From the NCBI GenBank assembly GCA_028551475.1, contig CM052358.1:17138853-17202852 (forward strand): 64,000 nucleotides of DNA, written 5' to 3'. Both the position numbers and the translations under genes were made by a program. The stretch comes from Casuarina equisetifolia (taxonomy: Eukaryota; Streptophyta; Magnoliopsida; Fagales; Casuarinaceae). Below the pieces are notes generated by a model, which searched no databases, had not been told where the DNA came from, and saw only the letters and a program-made list of their open reading frames with translations. Shown here one piece after another: positions 1-13,369 of this stretch; positions within the stretch are counted from its first letter, which is position 1, and the number at the start of each line of letters is the position of its first letter.

Positions 1-1425
<1,425 letters not shown>

Positions 1426-2002
1426 TTTTGTAAGAGGTTCAAATCTCCCTTTTTTTAGACCATTTTTTCTATGAGCTTTCCCCCATCTTAATCTCCTTGT
1501 GATTTTATTATGTTATTGGTAGGCAATCTAGCGAGATGAGTCTTCCATTGGTTGGTTAAATTAGCCTAGGTTTGCTGGGTTTGTTTTCTTCAAGTTAGTT
1601 ATTTGTTGGATGATTATGTAGGAATGTTTATCTAGTTATAAAGAAGCAAACTAATTGAGTGTTGTAATATCATCATTATGTGCTTGGGCTATTATTTTAC
1701 TTTGCACTTTTGGTTGATACTGCTTAGGACATAGGGGAATTGTTATGGATTTGTAGCATCTTAGGTGGTTGTGTTAGTTTTGTGGCATGTATTTTGGATT
1801 GTAATGGTGGATTTACTAGATTTTTTAATGAGCAATTTGTATGCATGATAGGTGTTTGACTTAAGGCTTTAGCAAGTACTTTGTATGCAGGATAGGTGTT
1901 CGGATTAGGCTTTGTAAACTAATAGGCCTATAATTAGATCTTAATCATTGCACATTATTGAAAAGAAAATTTTGAAACATTGAAGATGTGTCCAACCTTA
2001 GA
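1426..2002. other. Intergenic, nothing recognised
   Basis: AT-rich DNA with no convincing reading frame or repeat terminus. It may contain further decayed Copia sequence upstream of the RT blocks, but no motif could be read. The last five bases (1998-2002, ttaga) are the left target-site duplication of the inverted LTR pair. Confidence 0.5.
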
Positions 2003-2685
2003 TGATGCGGGAGCAACTATGCCAGTGTAGTGTCTTAGCAAGTACATGTTTGGGCCAAATGTGATCCAATGGATCTAGGAAGCCTAAACTTGAAGGGTAT
2101 CCTAGAGATTTTTTAAGAATTTTAATATGTTTATGAATTTTTAATTGTTGTTTTAGGGTTCTTAAATTATCAAGGTTCTTAATTATCTAGAATTTCCTTA
2201 TTTGTTGAGATCCATAATTTATTTGAGGTTTCCATATCTATTAAATTCATGTTGTTTTTGAGATCCATGATTTCTTAGGATTCTAATCTGTGTAGATTTT
2301 CCTTGATTTTAGGGATCCTTAATTTGCTAGGATCCTTTTAGGATTAGGTTTAGCTACCTATTTAAAGGAAGCATTATTTCAATTGTAAGGAGACTAGACT
2401 TGTTTTTTCATAAAGAATAAAAACCTTAAGTTGTTTTGTTAAACTTGCATCCTTTATCCAATTTTGTCAGAGATAGGTGGTAAAGCATCTCCTTGACTAG
2501 TGTCATTGCTTTTACGTCTTGGAGTAGTTACTCAACAATTATCTTTTATTTTAATTTCTTCTTATTTGATTTTTCCCTTCCTTTCTACCTAAACACTAAC
2601 TTTTCACACAAAAAATTCCTAAAAGCACACAAATATATAAATATATATATTTATATATATCTTCCTTAATCTGAGTTCGCTCAAG
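2003..2685 (+). repeat. LTR, left arm of inverted pair
   Basis: Gypsy-family LTR in plus orientation that begins with TG directly after the ttaga duplication. It has a TATA-like stretch (CTATTTAAAG) near 2358 and an AT dinucleotide tract near 2635-2660. Compared with the opposite arm it stops about 20 bp short of the expected CA end. Confidence 0.8.
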
Positions 2686-2739
2686 CCTATCATTGGATCC
2701 ACAAGACATCTTGAGGAGACCTCACTCAAAAGAATAACT

Positions 2740-2754
2740 CGGGCTCTAATACCA
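2740..2754 (-). other. Primer-binding site (initiator Met tRNA type)
   Basis: On the minus strand, two bases after the LTR end, the sequence reads tggtattagagccc. This is close to the TGGTATCAGAGC consensus complementary to the 3' end of initiator methionine tRNA. It fixes the orientation of the right arm. Confidence 0.7.
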
Positions 2755-2756
2755 CT

Positions 2757-3428
2757 TGATGTAGATTTGGTAACTTACTTGAGCGAGGTTGGATTAAGGA
2801 AGACATATAAAAATAGTTTTTTTTTTTTAGGTTTTCTATGTGAAAAGTTAGTGTTTAGATAGAGAGGAAGGGAGAAAAATGAAATAAGAAGAAATTAAAA
2901 CAAAAGATAATTGCCAAGTAACTACTCTAAGACGTAAAGGCAATGCCATTAGTCAAGGAGTGTCCTATCACCAATTTCTGACAAAAATTGAATAAAGAAT
3001 ACAAGTTGAACAAAACAACTTAGGATTTCTATTCTGTGCGGAAAGACAAGTCTAGTATACTTACAATTGAAATAATGCTCCCTAAAAGGATTATGGAAAA
3101 TTAAGGATCCCTAAAATCAAGGAAAATCTACATAAATCAGGATCGACAAATCATAGATCTCAAAAATAACAGAAATCTAACAAGTATGGAAACCCTAGAT
3201 AAATAAAGGATCTCAATAAAAAAAGAAATCCTAGATAATTAAGAACCTTAAAACAACAATTAACTAGTCCTAAACATATCAAAATTCCTAGAGGATTGTT
3301 GGGATGCCCTTCAAGTTTGGGCTTCTTGGACTAATTGGATCACGTTGTGACCCAAACATGTGCTTGCTAAGACACTTAACATATAAGCTAGGTTGTTAGC
3401 TTGGGCTAGCATAGTTTCTCTCGCATCA
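2757..3428 (-). repeat. LTR, right arm of inverted pair
   Basis: A complete-looking 672-bp LTR on the minus strand, with TG at 3428 and CA at 2757. It is followed by a primer-binding site, so this copy has the character of a 5' LTR whose internal region ends after about 70 bp. Confidence 0.8.
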
Positions 3429-3433
3429 TTAGA

Positions 3434-4002
3434 TTTTTGAAACCTTATTGAAAATGCCCTTGAAATTTCTCTCTCCCTTCATTCACTAACCCATACACTA
3501 GCACCACCACGATTACTAGCATAACCCTTTAGTCATTGCAGAGAGTTGTCTAACCCATCCTATACCCACCAATTGGTAAAAATTGTCCACGGTGACCCCA
3601 TTTCTATTAAAAAAAGAAAAAAAAAAACCAACAACCCACAAGCAATGGTTGAAATTTGCTCTCCTAGCAATTAGACGATTGTAATTGTTATCAAAATTTG
3701 TTATAGGCCCAAACTGTTGTGTGTTGTGTTGGAATGTGGGCTAGACTTGTATTGTAATTGTCTAAGTGGGTCGAGTTAATGGGTAGGTTTCTCTATAGTC
3801 AAGTATGTTGTTATATCTAAACAGGTTGATTGTATGCTTAAATAGTTATGTATTATATAAAGCTTTTGTTGATTTGGTTTCCCAATATGAGCCCTTCCTT
3901 CATTTCTTTGTTCATTAATTTCTCTTCACAATTGGTAAGCAAAAATGCCCCTATCCAAAATCCTTAATCTAGAGGACTACTCACTAGGTCACAGGTCGTT
4001 GC
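3434..4002. other. Intergenic, nothing recognised
   Basis: No coding sequence, repeat terminus or RNA gene was recognised between the inverted LTR pair and the Copia insertion. The stretch ends at the left target-site duplication of the Copia element (tcttc, 4003-4007). Confidence 0.5.
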
Positions 4003-4007
4003 TCTTC

Positions 4008-5423
4008 TGTTGAAAAACATATATTTTGCTATGACAAATTTTGTTGTTAATTGTATATAAATGTTTTTTATATACTTATGTGTAAAATAAAATTAAAGAA
4101 AGTAAAAGTTGTGCAAATTATAATATCAATCAATGATATTATAAAGTAGTTAGTTTCCTACATCCTTGTATATTACAATATCATTTAAGTCTCAAAAGAA
4201 TACTTCCTAAACAAAACAAAAATTTTAGTTGCATGACACTCATATTAAAAAGAATATGATGCAAGAATTTATCTTATTATAAGAGAAAGGTGTAAAGCTT
4301 ATATTATAAGTTTTATATGAAAAGTTTGCAAGAAAAAGGCTGACTCGAGCCTACAAGATGGGAATTGATCTAAGCCTACAATGTAAGAGCCCAACATAAC
4401 TGTTAAGTGGAGGTGTGCGGCAAAGTTTACTGAAACAACACCATTCAACTAAGGATTCATGCCCTAAATCAAGCCTTACCCCGATTCGAAGCCCTAGCTT
4501 TTAACTTGATCGAGATAACTCTTCTCCGTAGCTGAAAATTTATTCTCGACGGGAAGATTTGTATAAGAGTGGATCAGTTGTCAAAAAAGTTGTGTGGAAT
4601 GACCATGTGATGATTAAAGGTTTGAGTTGAAATCCTAAGTGATGGAATCGTCCTATTTTTTCAACAGGAAAAAATCTCTAATGTTGTTAGGTTTGGCAAA
4701 AACCTCAAATTAACTAATATTATTTGAATCTCTTATAAATGCTTCTATTCTACAATTCAAAAGATAGTTTTTACATGAGCCTATTATGAAATCGATAAAA
4801 GAAATCAAGATTGATCTACATATTATGATTTTGTGAAGAGCTTTGGTGATATTCCTTAAAGATCATATTCTTGTGATTATGTAGTATACACTTGTTTTAT
4901 GCCAATTAAACTCTGATTATTATTTACACATAAACTTTGTTGTAAATCCAAAACCCTAATTTGCTGATTTTTAGGGGTTTCATGGTTAAAGCTTGGATTA
5001 GTTCTTTATATCTTTATTAAGCTCTTTGATTAGTAATATCCCTAGCAAACTATATATTAAGTATGGATTTGCTTTTGTAACAAGGTTGAGATAACCTTGA
5101 TTGTAACCTTAAAAGTTTTGTAATTCATTTGAGAAGGAATTAGAAGGATTAGGAGAATGTTTTTTTTTTTTTTCTAATCAGTGAGTAAAGTGGACTTCAA
5201 CTAGTTAAGTTGAAAGAAGAAGATGGTGGACGTAAGTATGGGTACCAAACCACCTGTGGTAAATCTTGTTTGTTCTATATGTCCATCATTGTTTTATTTT
5301 ATAATTTATGTTGATAAGTGTTGGTGTATTTGAGAGATTGTATAATAAACATTTGATAGTTAAACAATCAATTCAACCCCCCTACCCCACCCTCTCTTCT
5401 TGGTTAGCCATTATACCTAAACA
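4008..5423 (+). repeat. 5' LTR of the SIRE-like Copia element
   Basis: A 1416-bp terminal repeat starting TGTTGAAAAACA and ending CCTAAACA, with a direct copy at 20132-22088. It contains an 11-bp stem at 4118-4144 that recurs in related LTRs, and a poly-T run near 5160. The primer-binding site follows two bases after the end. Confidence 0.9.
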
Positions 5424-5425
5424 AT

Positions 5426-5440
5426 TGGTATTAAGAGCCA
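5426..5440 (+). other. Primer-binding site (initiator Met tRNA type)
   Basis: The sequence tggtattaagagcca lies two bases after the 5' LTR and resembles TGGTATCAGAGC with small changes. It marks the start of minus-strand synthesis and confirms plus orientation. Confidence 0.75.
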
Positions 5441-5484
5441 GGTTCTTTGATTAAAGGCCTAACATCTTATAGTAGATCCTTATA

Positions 5485-7120
5485 ATGGCATTAAAGAAAG
5501 GTGTAGTTGTTACAAGATTTAATAAACCACCAACGTTTAATGCCATAAATTATAAACATTGAAAATAATAATGCAAGTGTTTATCATTAGTCAAGATTCA
5601 GAAGCATGGCAAGTTATTAGAAAGGGTATTAGACTACCCAAAACTGATGAATGAAGTAAAAATGAAGCTAAGGTTATAGGATCAATTGCTAAGGCTATGA
5701 ACATGATATATAGTGGTCTAAGAGCTTATGAGTTTAATAAAGTATCTTCTTGCCTCACTGGTAAAAAGATATGAGATAAGTTAGAAGTCATCTATGAGGG
5801 TACTAAGAAAAGTCAAATCCTCTAAAGTTACTATGCTTACACATGATTATAAATTGTTTACTATGAAAGAATCTAAAACTATTAGTGAAATGTTTAGTAG
5901 ATTTATTGAAATAGTTTTTATTAAATTGTTAAGAAAGATGTATACAAATGAAGAAATGGTTAAAAAAATGTTAGTGTCTTTACCTGAAAGTTAAGACCTT
6001 AAAAAGAAGGCTATAGAGGAAGCACATGACTTAGATAAGCTAACCTTAGATGACTTGTTAGGATCACTAAAAACTTAAGAAATGAAATTAATGAGAAGAG
6101 AGAGTGAAAAAGGAAATAACAAATCACTTTCTTTAAAAGAAGATGCAGAAAAAAATGATGAATTAGATTTTGAAAATGATGGGATTGTTATGCTAGCTAG
6201 GAGATTTAGAAAATTCCTTAGGAAAGGCATAAGCAAGAATGCAAGATAATTTAGGAGGAAAGAAACATATGACCCTCAAGGTAATCTACGTTTTGAATAT
6301 AAAAAACATGGATATGTCAAGGTTGATTGTGCTTTACTTAGAAAGGAAAAAAAAAGGTTGTAATTGCTGGCTAGGATGATAAAAGTTCATCATCGAAATA
6401 GGAGAAACAAGAATGAGTCACACACCTCTGTCTAACTACAACATTAACAATTGAATATGAGAAACTTGAGGTAAGTGATACTGAACTTTCAAATGATGTA
6501 AGATATGGTATAGAAAGTAAATTTTTTAATTTGGTTGAATATGCAAACAACATGAAAAATAAATGTAGAAAATTGAAAAAAAAATATTAATCTATAAAAA
6601 TTGAAACAAGCTATGATAAAAAAGGAAAAACTTTGTATCATCTTTAGGTATAAATGTCTATGTTACTGAAACTGTTTGCACTAATTTTGATGTAGAAAAT
6701 CTAAACATGAGAATATGTGAATTAAAAAAGGAAAAACAACAAATTTAGGGGAAGTTGGATGACATTGCTTGTTAAAGAAATTCATAAAAGAAAGTACCAT
6801 GTTGGAAAAGATGTTACAATCACAAAGAGGCATGTATGATAAAGTTGGTATATGTTATAAATCAAAAGAAAACTCAAAATCTTTTACAAAATTCTTTGAA
6901 AAGAAAAGCTGCATAACTCCATTGTATGATAAATGTTCATATTGTAAATATGTTGGTCATTTAGTTGATACATGTCCTATTAGACTTAAAAGACTATATA
7001 AGATAAGGAAAGTATGGATGCCTAAAACTTCTAGTAATATTTGTTCAACTAACTCTCATAGACCCAAAGAAAAAAAGGTACCAAGCACTTCAACAAACAT
7101 CTTTATTTCTATAGGCTTTT
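5485..7120 (+). pseudogene. Copia gag, degenerate
   Basis: The frame opens at ATG 5485 with MALKKGVVVTRFNKPP and soon meets a stop where related copies also have lesions (the usual HWK is H-stop-K). Recognisable gag blocks follow in shifting frames: EVIYEGTK-KVKSSKVTMLTHDY (about 5785-5850), the MVKKMLVSLPES block (to 5994), and an acidic/lysine-rich stretch. Near 6290 the CCHC knuckle has lost its first Cys and reads FEYKKHGYVKVDC. A second Cys/His cluster, CSYCKYVGHLVDTC, lies near 6936-6977. Gag normally forms the particle and binds RNA. This copy contains many stops and is a relic. Confidence 0.85.
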
Positions 7121-7133
7121 AGTGCAAAAGTGA

Positions 7134-7801
7134 GAGACAAGAATTTCAAAAATCTATGGATTCTGGATAATAGTTGCTCTTGACATATGACTGGAATGAT
7201 GAAGTTCTTCTTAACACTTGAGCTAAAAACTGGAGGTACGATGTCTTTTGGAGATAACTCCAAAGGAAGAATCAGAGGTATAGGAACTATAGGTAATCTG
7301 AAATCTTTGCTCATTTCAGAAGTTTTATTTGTGGATGAATTGAAATTTAACTTGCTACGTATAAGTCAACTTTGTGATAAAGACTTTAAAATAAAATATA
7401 GAAGAGAACTTTGTCTTGTTGAACACTTAGAGCATGATATAAAGATTTTTGGAAAAATAAAAGACAACATTTATGTGCTGAATCTTAGTGAATTGTTTGC
7501 TGAATAAAATTTTTTTTATTGTGAATAAAAATGTTGATGCTTGGTTATGGCATAAAAAACTTAGACATGCAGGCTAGGTTTGATTGAAAAACTATCTAAG
7601 AATAATTTGGTCAAAGGTCTTCCTACTTTAAATTTTGATAAAAATAGGCTGTATGAAACATGTGTAAAGGGCAAACATAATCAAAGTGGCTTCAAATCGA
7701 AGTTCATTCTAGCTACTGCAAGACCATTAGAATCACTTCACATGGATTTATTTAGTCCTTTGAAAACAGCCACTCTAAATGGCAAATACTATGTTTTAGT
7801 C
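7134..7801 (+). pseudogene. Copia pol, protease and integrase N-terminal part (split)
   Basis: Protease is seen at about 7150-7290: WILDNSCS then a stop, then HMTGMM. The active-site motif, normally D-S-G in related elements, reads D-N-S. The gag-pre-integrase region follows with WLWHKKLRHAG near 7541-7572 (the usual H-x-x-x-H arrangement) and CVKGKHNQSGF near 7650. It runs into the integrase core, ending LNGKYYVLV where the Gypsy element is inserted after position 7801. The reading continues at 17211. Stops and frameshifts occur throughout. Confidence 0.85.
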
Positions 7802-9043
7802 TGATAACTCTATTTTTATAGAGTTATTTTACCTACTTTAGATAATAAATAACTTTAATAATTGTAAGAAAACATTTGAACTCCTTTTTATTTACCTAAA
7901 TTTGTTTTGTTTATGTAGCACAAGGAGGCATAAAGAAAAATGATGAACATGGAGAAACTTATACTTATTGTGTGGCAAAATCATAATATTAAGATCAAGA
8001 GAGTCAAGATGGGCTTGGGCTTTGGGTGATTGTTATTATATTTTCTGTTGTTGTTGGGTTTTCTAAATAAATAGAAAACTCAGTCATGTTAGGAATTCAA
8101 ATCCTAATTAATTTAGGAGTTTAAAACCCAATTTTTTTAGGTATTCAAAACTGACTTCTACTGGGATAAGGTCTAAACCCAAAACTCTATTTAAGAGAAG
8201 AGAAAAAGCAAAAAAAAAGGAGGAAATTCAACACAACTTAAGATAGAGGCCAGGAACTTAAGGTTTTCTTGAAGAGAAGACAAAAGGGTGACAAACTTCT
8301 TTTTCTTGGATTCAAGATGCCTTCTTTATTTCTTATATTGTTTTTCCTCATTATTTCTTTATGCTTTAGTTTACTTTTATTAGAATTATGATCTAACCTA
8401 ATTATGATGGTATGAATATTATAATTGTTATGTTTTACAAGTTATTTTATTTATGTGAAGTTACACATTACTGTGTTTAATGCTTTTAAGTGATTAGCTA
8501 CCACTTAAATGATTTTATTTGCATATTTGAGACCGACATTAGGTGATATGCAATTTCTTTTTGTAATGTGTAACCATAAATTAAATATGAATAGACATAT
8601 ATCATATTGTTTGTGTGACTTTTGGTATAAACTGAGAATGTTCATAGATCTTAATGCATTTGGTTTGTTTCAATTCACATATAAAGATATAATGAATTAA
8701 TGAACTAAGTAGGTTTACTATACCTAGACATAGGATAGTAAATAAATTAGGAAGTTCTACCATTATATAAATATTATCCCTCTTGCAAGCATAATTAATC
8801 AACATTAGTACCTAGTAGTTATGGTGAAACCGAATGCTCTAACATGTTTCTGGTATTTAGTTTTATTTAATTTAGCTGGCTAGTTTATTCCCTATCGATT
8901 TTGTTTACTAGATAAATTCTAGATGTTTTTCACCATTAGTAATTAGTTGGCTTAGTAATCACTAATCTTTGTGGGATGATAACTTTCTTATAATTATATT
9001 ACTTGTTCGACATGTTCACTTGTATTTAGAATTTCACCGAACA
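7802..9043 (+). repeat. 5' LTR of the Athila-like element
   Basis: A 1242-bp LTR from TGATAACTCT to CACCGAACA. It is repeated at 16001-17210, appears inverted at 32447-33695 and 31990-34230, and has a more divergent relative at 40172-41769. Confidence 0.92.
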
Positions 9044-9049
9044 AGTTTT

Positions 9050-9067
9050 TGGTGCCGTTGCTGGGGA
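9050..9067 (+). other. Primer-binding site (Asp tRNA type)
   Basis: The sequence tggtgccgttgctgggga, six bases after the LTR, differs by two C-to-T changes from TGGCGCCGTTGCCGGGGA, the complement of plant tRNA-Asp. This primer type is typical of Athila-related elements. Confidence 0.85.
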
Positions 9068-9193
9068 TTAATTATTTTTTAGCTGATTAATATTAATACC
9101 AAATAATTCTAAGTTTAATCTAGACTTTATTTTCTTTTTTTTTAAAGAAAAAATCACATTTGTTTTAGTTACTACTATTTAGAGGTGTTGCAG

Positions 9194-10930
9194 ATGTGTA
9201 TGACCTATAGTGAAGGGAGACAAACTATTGATCTTGATCTAGAAATTGAACGCACACTTAGATGGCAATGAAAGCAACTAAAAGAACAAAGAAGTGAAGT
9301 TAGAAGAATGGCAAACAATGATGATCCACACAAACTTCTAAAAGACTATGCTGTATTAACAGTTTAAGGTGCCACATTAAGCATTAAAAGGCCTGTAGTT
9401 TAAGCAAACAACTTTGAATCAAGCCAGCACTCATCTAGATGCTTTAAAATTCTATGCAATTTAATGGGCTACCAAATGATGATCCGAATGCTTACATGAA
9501 GCCTTCCTTGAAATTTGTGATATGATCAAATACAATGAAGTCACAAATGATGCTGTTAGGTTAAGGCTTTTCCTATTTTCTCTTAGAGACAAAGCTAAAA
9601 GTTGGCTTTATTCTTTTCCTATAGGATCAATTACAACATGGGATGATTTAGCTCAGAATTTTCTTGGTAAGTTCTTTCCTTGAGCAAAGTCTGCCAAAAT
9701 GCGCAATAACATTACCACTTTTAAGCAGATAGAGAATGAATTATTGTATAAAGCTTGGGAAAGATTCAAGGAGCTTTTGAGAAGATGTCCACATCATGGA
9801 CTACCAAAATGGTTACAAGTACAAACTTTTTATAATGTGTCTATTACAAATCTTCGTTTTATGCTTGATGCAGTTGTAGGAAGGGCTTTGAACAATAAGA
9901 CACCAAAAGAAGCATATGACCTCTTGGAGTAAATGGCAAACAATAGTTATCAATGGGCTACTAAGAGGCTACCAATAAGGAAAACGAATGGAATCCTTGA
10001 AGTGGATGCTTTCACTGCAATCTATGCACAGTTTGATAAATTCCACAAAAAGATAGATAACTTGAATGCTTTAGTCATGACGATTCAAAACATAGTATGT
10101 GATCATTGTGGTGGAGGACATGTGAGCATATAGTGTCAGTTAGATAACACCTTTGCTCACGGTAGTGAAGATACTAATTTTATTGAAAATTCAAATGGGT
10201 CACAGAATAATCCATACTCTAATACTTACAATTTGAGATTACGTAACCACCTAAATTTTTCATGGAGTAATTCTAGTGCAATGAAGCCACCACCAGGATT
10301 TAGGCAACTAGAAGAAAAGAAGCCTAATTTAGAAGACATGTTTACCAAGATGGTCAACACCACACAAAAATTTATGGAGAATATTAAAGTGAAGTTACAT
10401 AACCAAGAAACAAGATTAGAAACAAGATTTTAGAATCAAGAAGCTTCACTTAGAAATTTAAAGGTGCAAATAGGTCAATTGGCAAATATAGTCTCAAGAA
10501 GACAACAAGGTTCCTTGCCTAGCAACACATAAAAGAATCCTATAGAAGATGCTAAGGCAATAAACTTGAGAAATGGCAAACAAGTGGGAAAAAATACCGT
10601 TGAGAAGGAAAGTGTCAGGAATAAGGAAGAAATGTTAGCACACAACCTGAGGAGGCAACCAAGAGAACATTATTCCCTAACAATCCCAAGCTTTATGTGC
10701 CTTCAATTCCATTTACTCAAAGACTCCAAAAAAATAAAATAGATAAGTAGTTTTCTAAATTTCTTGATGTTTTCAAAAAATTACATATTAACATTCTTTT
10801 TGCAAATGCATTAACTTAATTATGCCAAATTTCTTAGGGAGATATTGAAAAACAAAAGGAAGCTGGAAGAGTATGAAATTGTGAAGTTAACTGAAGAATG
10901 ATCAGCCATCTTACAAAATAAATTACCTAA
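9194..10930 (+). pseudogene. Athila-like gag, degenerate
   Basis: The frame opens with MCMTYSEGRQ at 9194 and is soon broken by stops. The retrotransposon gag domain is readable at about 9470-9930 in shifted frames: PNDDPNAYM, then FLEICDMIKYNEVTNDAVRL, LFLFSLRDKAKSWLYSFP, TTWDDLAQNFLGKFFP, and a long open piece from 9699 to 9932 (RWERFKELLRRCPHHGLP-like). A Cys/His motif near 10095-10132 reads CDHCGGGHVSI and then stops. A Lys- and Gln-rich tail follows to about 10930. Gag would form the virus-like particle. At least one frameshift and several stops make it non-coding. Confidence 0.85.
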
Positions 10931-10939
10931 AAATTTAAA

Positions 10940-11400
10940 AGATTTAGGGAGTTTTACAATTCCTTGTGCTATTGGAGGTTCTCACTTTGATAAGGCATTA
11001 TGTGATTTAGGAGCCAATATTAATTTCATGCCTTTTTCTGTTTTCAAGAAATTAAGATTGGAGAAGTGAAGCCAACCACAGTGTCCCTACAATTGGTTGA
11101 TTGATTAATTAAATATCCAAAGGGGCATTGTAGAAGATGTATTGGTGAAAGTTGATAAATTCATCTTTCCTACAGATTTTATAGTACTTGACATGGAGAA
11201 AGACCTTAAGGTACCATTTATCTTAGGTCAACCTTTTGTAGCAACAAGAAGAATTCTAATTAATGTACAACAAGGGAAGTTAATCTTAAGAGTTCAAAAT
11301 GATTTTGTCACTTTTAATGTTTTTACTACAAACATCTCTTTGATGATAGTTCTTACTTTAGGGTTGAGACAATTGATATGTTTGTGAATAAGATCTTTCA
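10940..11400 (+). pseudogene. Athila-like retropepsin-type protease, degenerate
   Basis: The frame shows FTIPCAIGGSHFDKALCDLG (about 10950-11010), continuing ANINFMPFSVF. Athila/Tat proteases usually read DLGAS at the active-site Asp; here the Ser is Asn. Downstream, 11142-11387 reads VDKFIFPTDFIVLDMEKD and PFILGQPFVATRRILIN, the conserved C-terminal half with the GQPF/GRPF block. A frameshift near 11060-11140 separates the halves. Confidence 0.8.
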
Positions 11401-11839
11401 GGAAAAAGTTTTCAAGGATCCATTTAAAGAATGCTTGGTTCATCCAAAGAATGAAGAAATTGAAAGTGAAGAGATACAAGAATATGCAAATTTCATGGAA
11501 GCAAATCCACCATATTCACAGCACATGGCAACAAAGTTTGAGGAGTTAGGGACAACACATTACAACGTCTAAGCCATCAATTGAAAAGCATCCAACTTTT
11601 GAACTCAAGCCTTTACCTCCCCATTTGAAATATGGTTGTTTACATGAAGTTTCTACTTTACTAGTAATTATATCTTTTTCTTTGACAAAATCAATAGGAG
11701 AGAAATTACTTCGGGTGTTGAGAGGGCATAAAGGAGCAATTGGATGGAAAATAGCTAATATCAAGGGAATTAGTCCTTCATTCTGCATGCACAAGATTTT
11801 GATGGAGGAGCAGTATAAAGCCACTGTTCAACTTCAGAG

Positions 11840-12705
11840 TTGAACCCAAAGATGCAAGAAGTAGTGAAGGTTGAGGTAATCAAATTGCTTGATGTAGGGA
11901 TCATTTATCCCATTTCAAATAGTCCCTAGGTAAGTCTTGTGCAAGTTATGCTAAAGAAGGGAGGTATGACTGTTCAAAGAAATTATAATAATGAATTGAT
12001 TCCAACTAGAACAATTACTAGATGGTGTGTGTGTATAGATTATAGAAAATTGAATGATGCCATAAGAAAAGATCATTTTCCTTTGCCATTTATTGATAAA
12101 ATATTAGAAAGACTTGCAAGACGTGAATTTTATTACTTCCTTGATGGGTATTTAGGGTATAATCAGATTCCTATTGCACCAAAAGATTAAGAGATAACCA
12201 CTTTCATTTGTCCTTATGGTACCTTTGCTTTTATAAGAATGCCCTTTGGTCTTTATAATGCACCAACAATTTTTTAGAGATGTATGATGGCCATTTTTTT
12301 TTTTGATATGGTTGAAAAATTTATTGGGATTTTCATGGATGATTTTTTTGTATTTGGCTTATCATTTGATATTTGTTTAAATAATTTAGTAAAAGTCTTA
12401 CAAAGGTGTGAGGAGACTAACTTTGTATTGAATTGGGAGAAGTGTCATTTTATGGTGTAGAAAGGAATAGTACTTGGGCATAAGATATCCTAAAAAGGAT
12501 TAGAGGTTGATCAAGCTAAAGTGCAGGTCATTGCAAAATTGCCCCCACCAACATTAGTGAAACTTGTTAGAAGATTTTTGGGGCATGCAGGATTCTATAG
12601 GCAGATTCATAAAAGATTTTTCTAAAATCGTTAGACCCCTTTCAAGTTTGTTGGTTAAAGATGTAAAATTTAACCTTTATGATTAATGCTTATAGGCCTT
12701 TAACA
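11840..12705 (+). pseudogene. Athila-like Gypsy reverse transcriptase, degenerate
   Basis: Conserved RT blocks are readable in order: VQVMLKKGG-like (11930-11970), WCVCIDYRKLNDAIRKDHFPL (12024-12090), FLDGYLGYNQIPIAPKD (12137-12190), CPYGTFAFIRMPFGLYNAPT (12211-12270) and the catalytic loop GIFMDDFFVFG (12325-12360). The second catalytic Asp pair is present but the loop reads MDD. Stops occur after PKD, after TIF and in later blocks, so no protein is possible. The 11400-11840 segment before it is a linker with short open stretches and no clear domain. Confidence 0.87.
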
Positions 12706-12710
12706 TTCTA

Positions 12711-13121
12711 ATGGAAAAGTTAATATCAGCACTAATCATGGCAGCACTGGAATGGGGCTTACCTTTTGAGCTAATGTGTGATGCAAGTGATTTTGCAATA
12801 GGAGCTGTTTTGGGACAAAGGAAGAATGGAGTTTTTCAAACCATTTACTATGCTAGTAGAACCTTGTTAGGTACACAATTAAATTATTCAACAACTGAAA
12901 AAGAACTTTTGATAGTGGTATTTGCTTTTGATAAATTTCGTTCTTATCTAATTGGCTTTAAAGTTATTGTTTATTTTGACCACTTTGCCCTTAAGCATCT
13001 ACTTGAAAAGAAAGAATCAAAACCTAGGTTGATTAGGTGGATTCTATTACTACAAGAGTTTGACTTGGAGATCAAGGATAAAAAAGGGACTGAAAATCTA
13101 GTTACAGATCATTTGTCCTGA
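12711..13121 (+). pseudogene. Athila-like Gypsy RNase H
   Basis: The longest intact piece of this element is 136 residues. It starts in the RT-RNase H connection ([20 protein letters not shown]). The sequence shows the catalytic [23 protein letters not shown] and [12 protein letters not shown] (usually TDH), and ends [20 protein letters not shown] with VTDHLS, as in other Gypsy RNase H domains. The neighbouring RT frame has stops and a frameshift, so it is a fragment of a dead polyprotein. Confidence 0.9.
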
Positions 13122-13369
13122 ATTCTTAATCTAAAGGAAAAAAAATCAACCAATTATGGAAAAGTTTCCTAATGAAAAGATTTTTGTGCTCTAATCCATC
13201 AAAATTCCTTGGTATGCTGATTTTGTCAATTATTTAGTAAGTAATGTTATTCCTCCTAAAATGTCATATCAACAAAGAAAAAAATTCTTTTCTTATATTA
13301 AACATTATTTTTGGAAAAAGCCTTTCTTATTTAAAGTATGTGTAGATTAGGTTATAAAAAGATGTGTTC

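Larger units (their letters stand above)
1998..3433. mobile_element. Inverted (head-to-head) LTR pair with target-site duplication
   Basis: A plus-strand LTR (2003-2685) and a minus-strand LTR (3428 back to 2757) of the same family converge on a spacer of about 70 bp. Both outer ends are U3 termini starting TGATGCG, and the whole unit is flanked by ttaga at 1998-2002 and 3429-3433. The arms are clearly alike (for example TGTCTTAGCAAG and ACTTGAAGGG in both) but not identical, and the left arm lacks about 30 bp near its start. There is no coding sequence. The LTR family is the one at 34231, 36478, 41854 and 58777. A conventional element has a U5 end at one side, so the U3/U3 geometry with a TSD is unusual. 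Confidence 0.85.
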
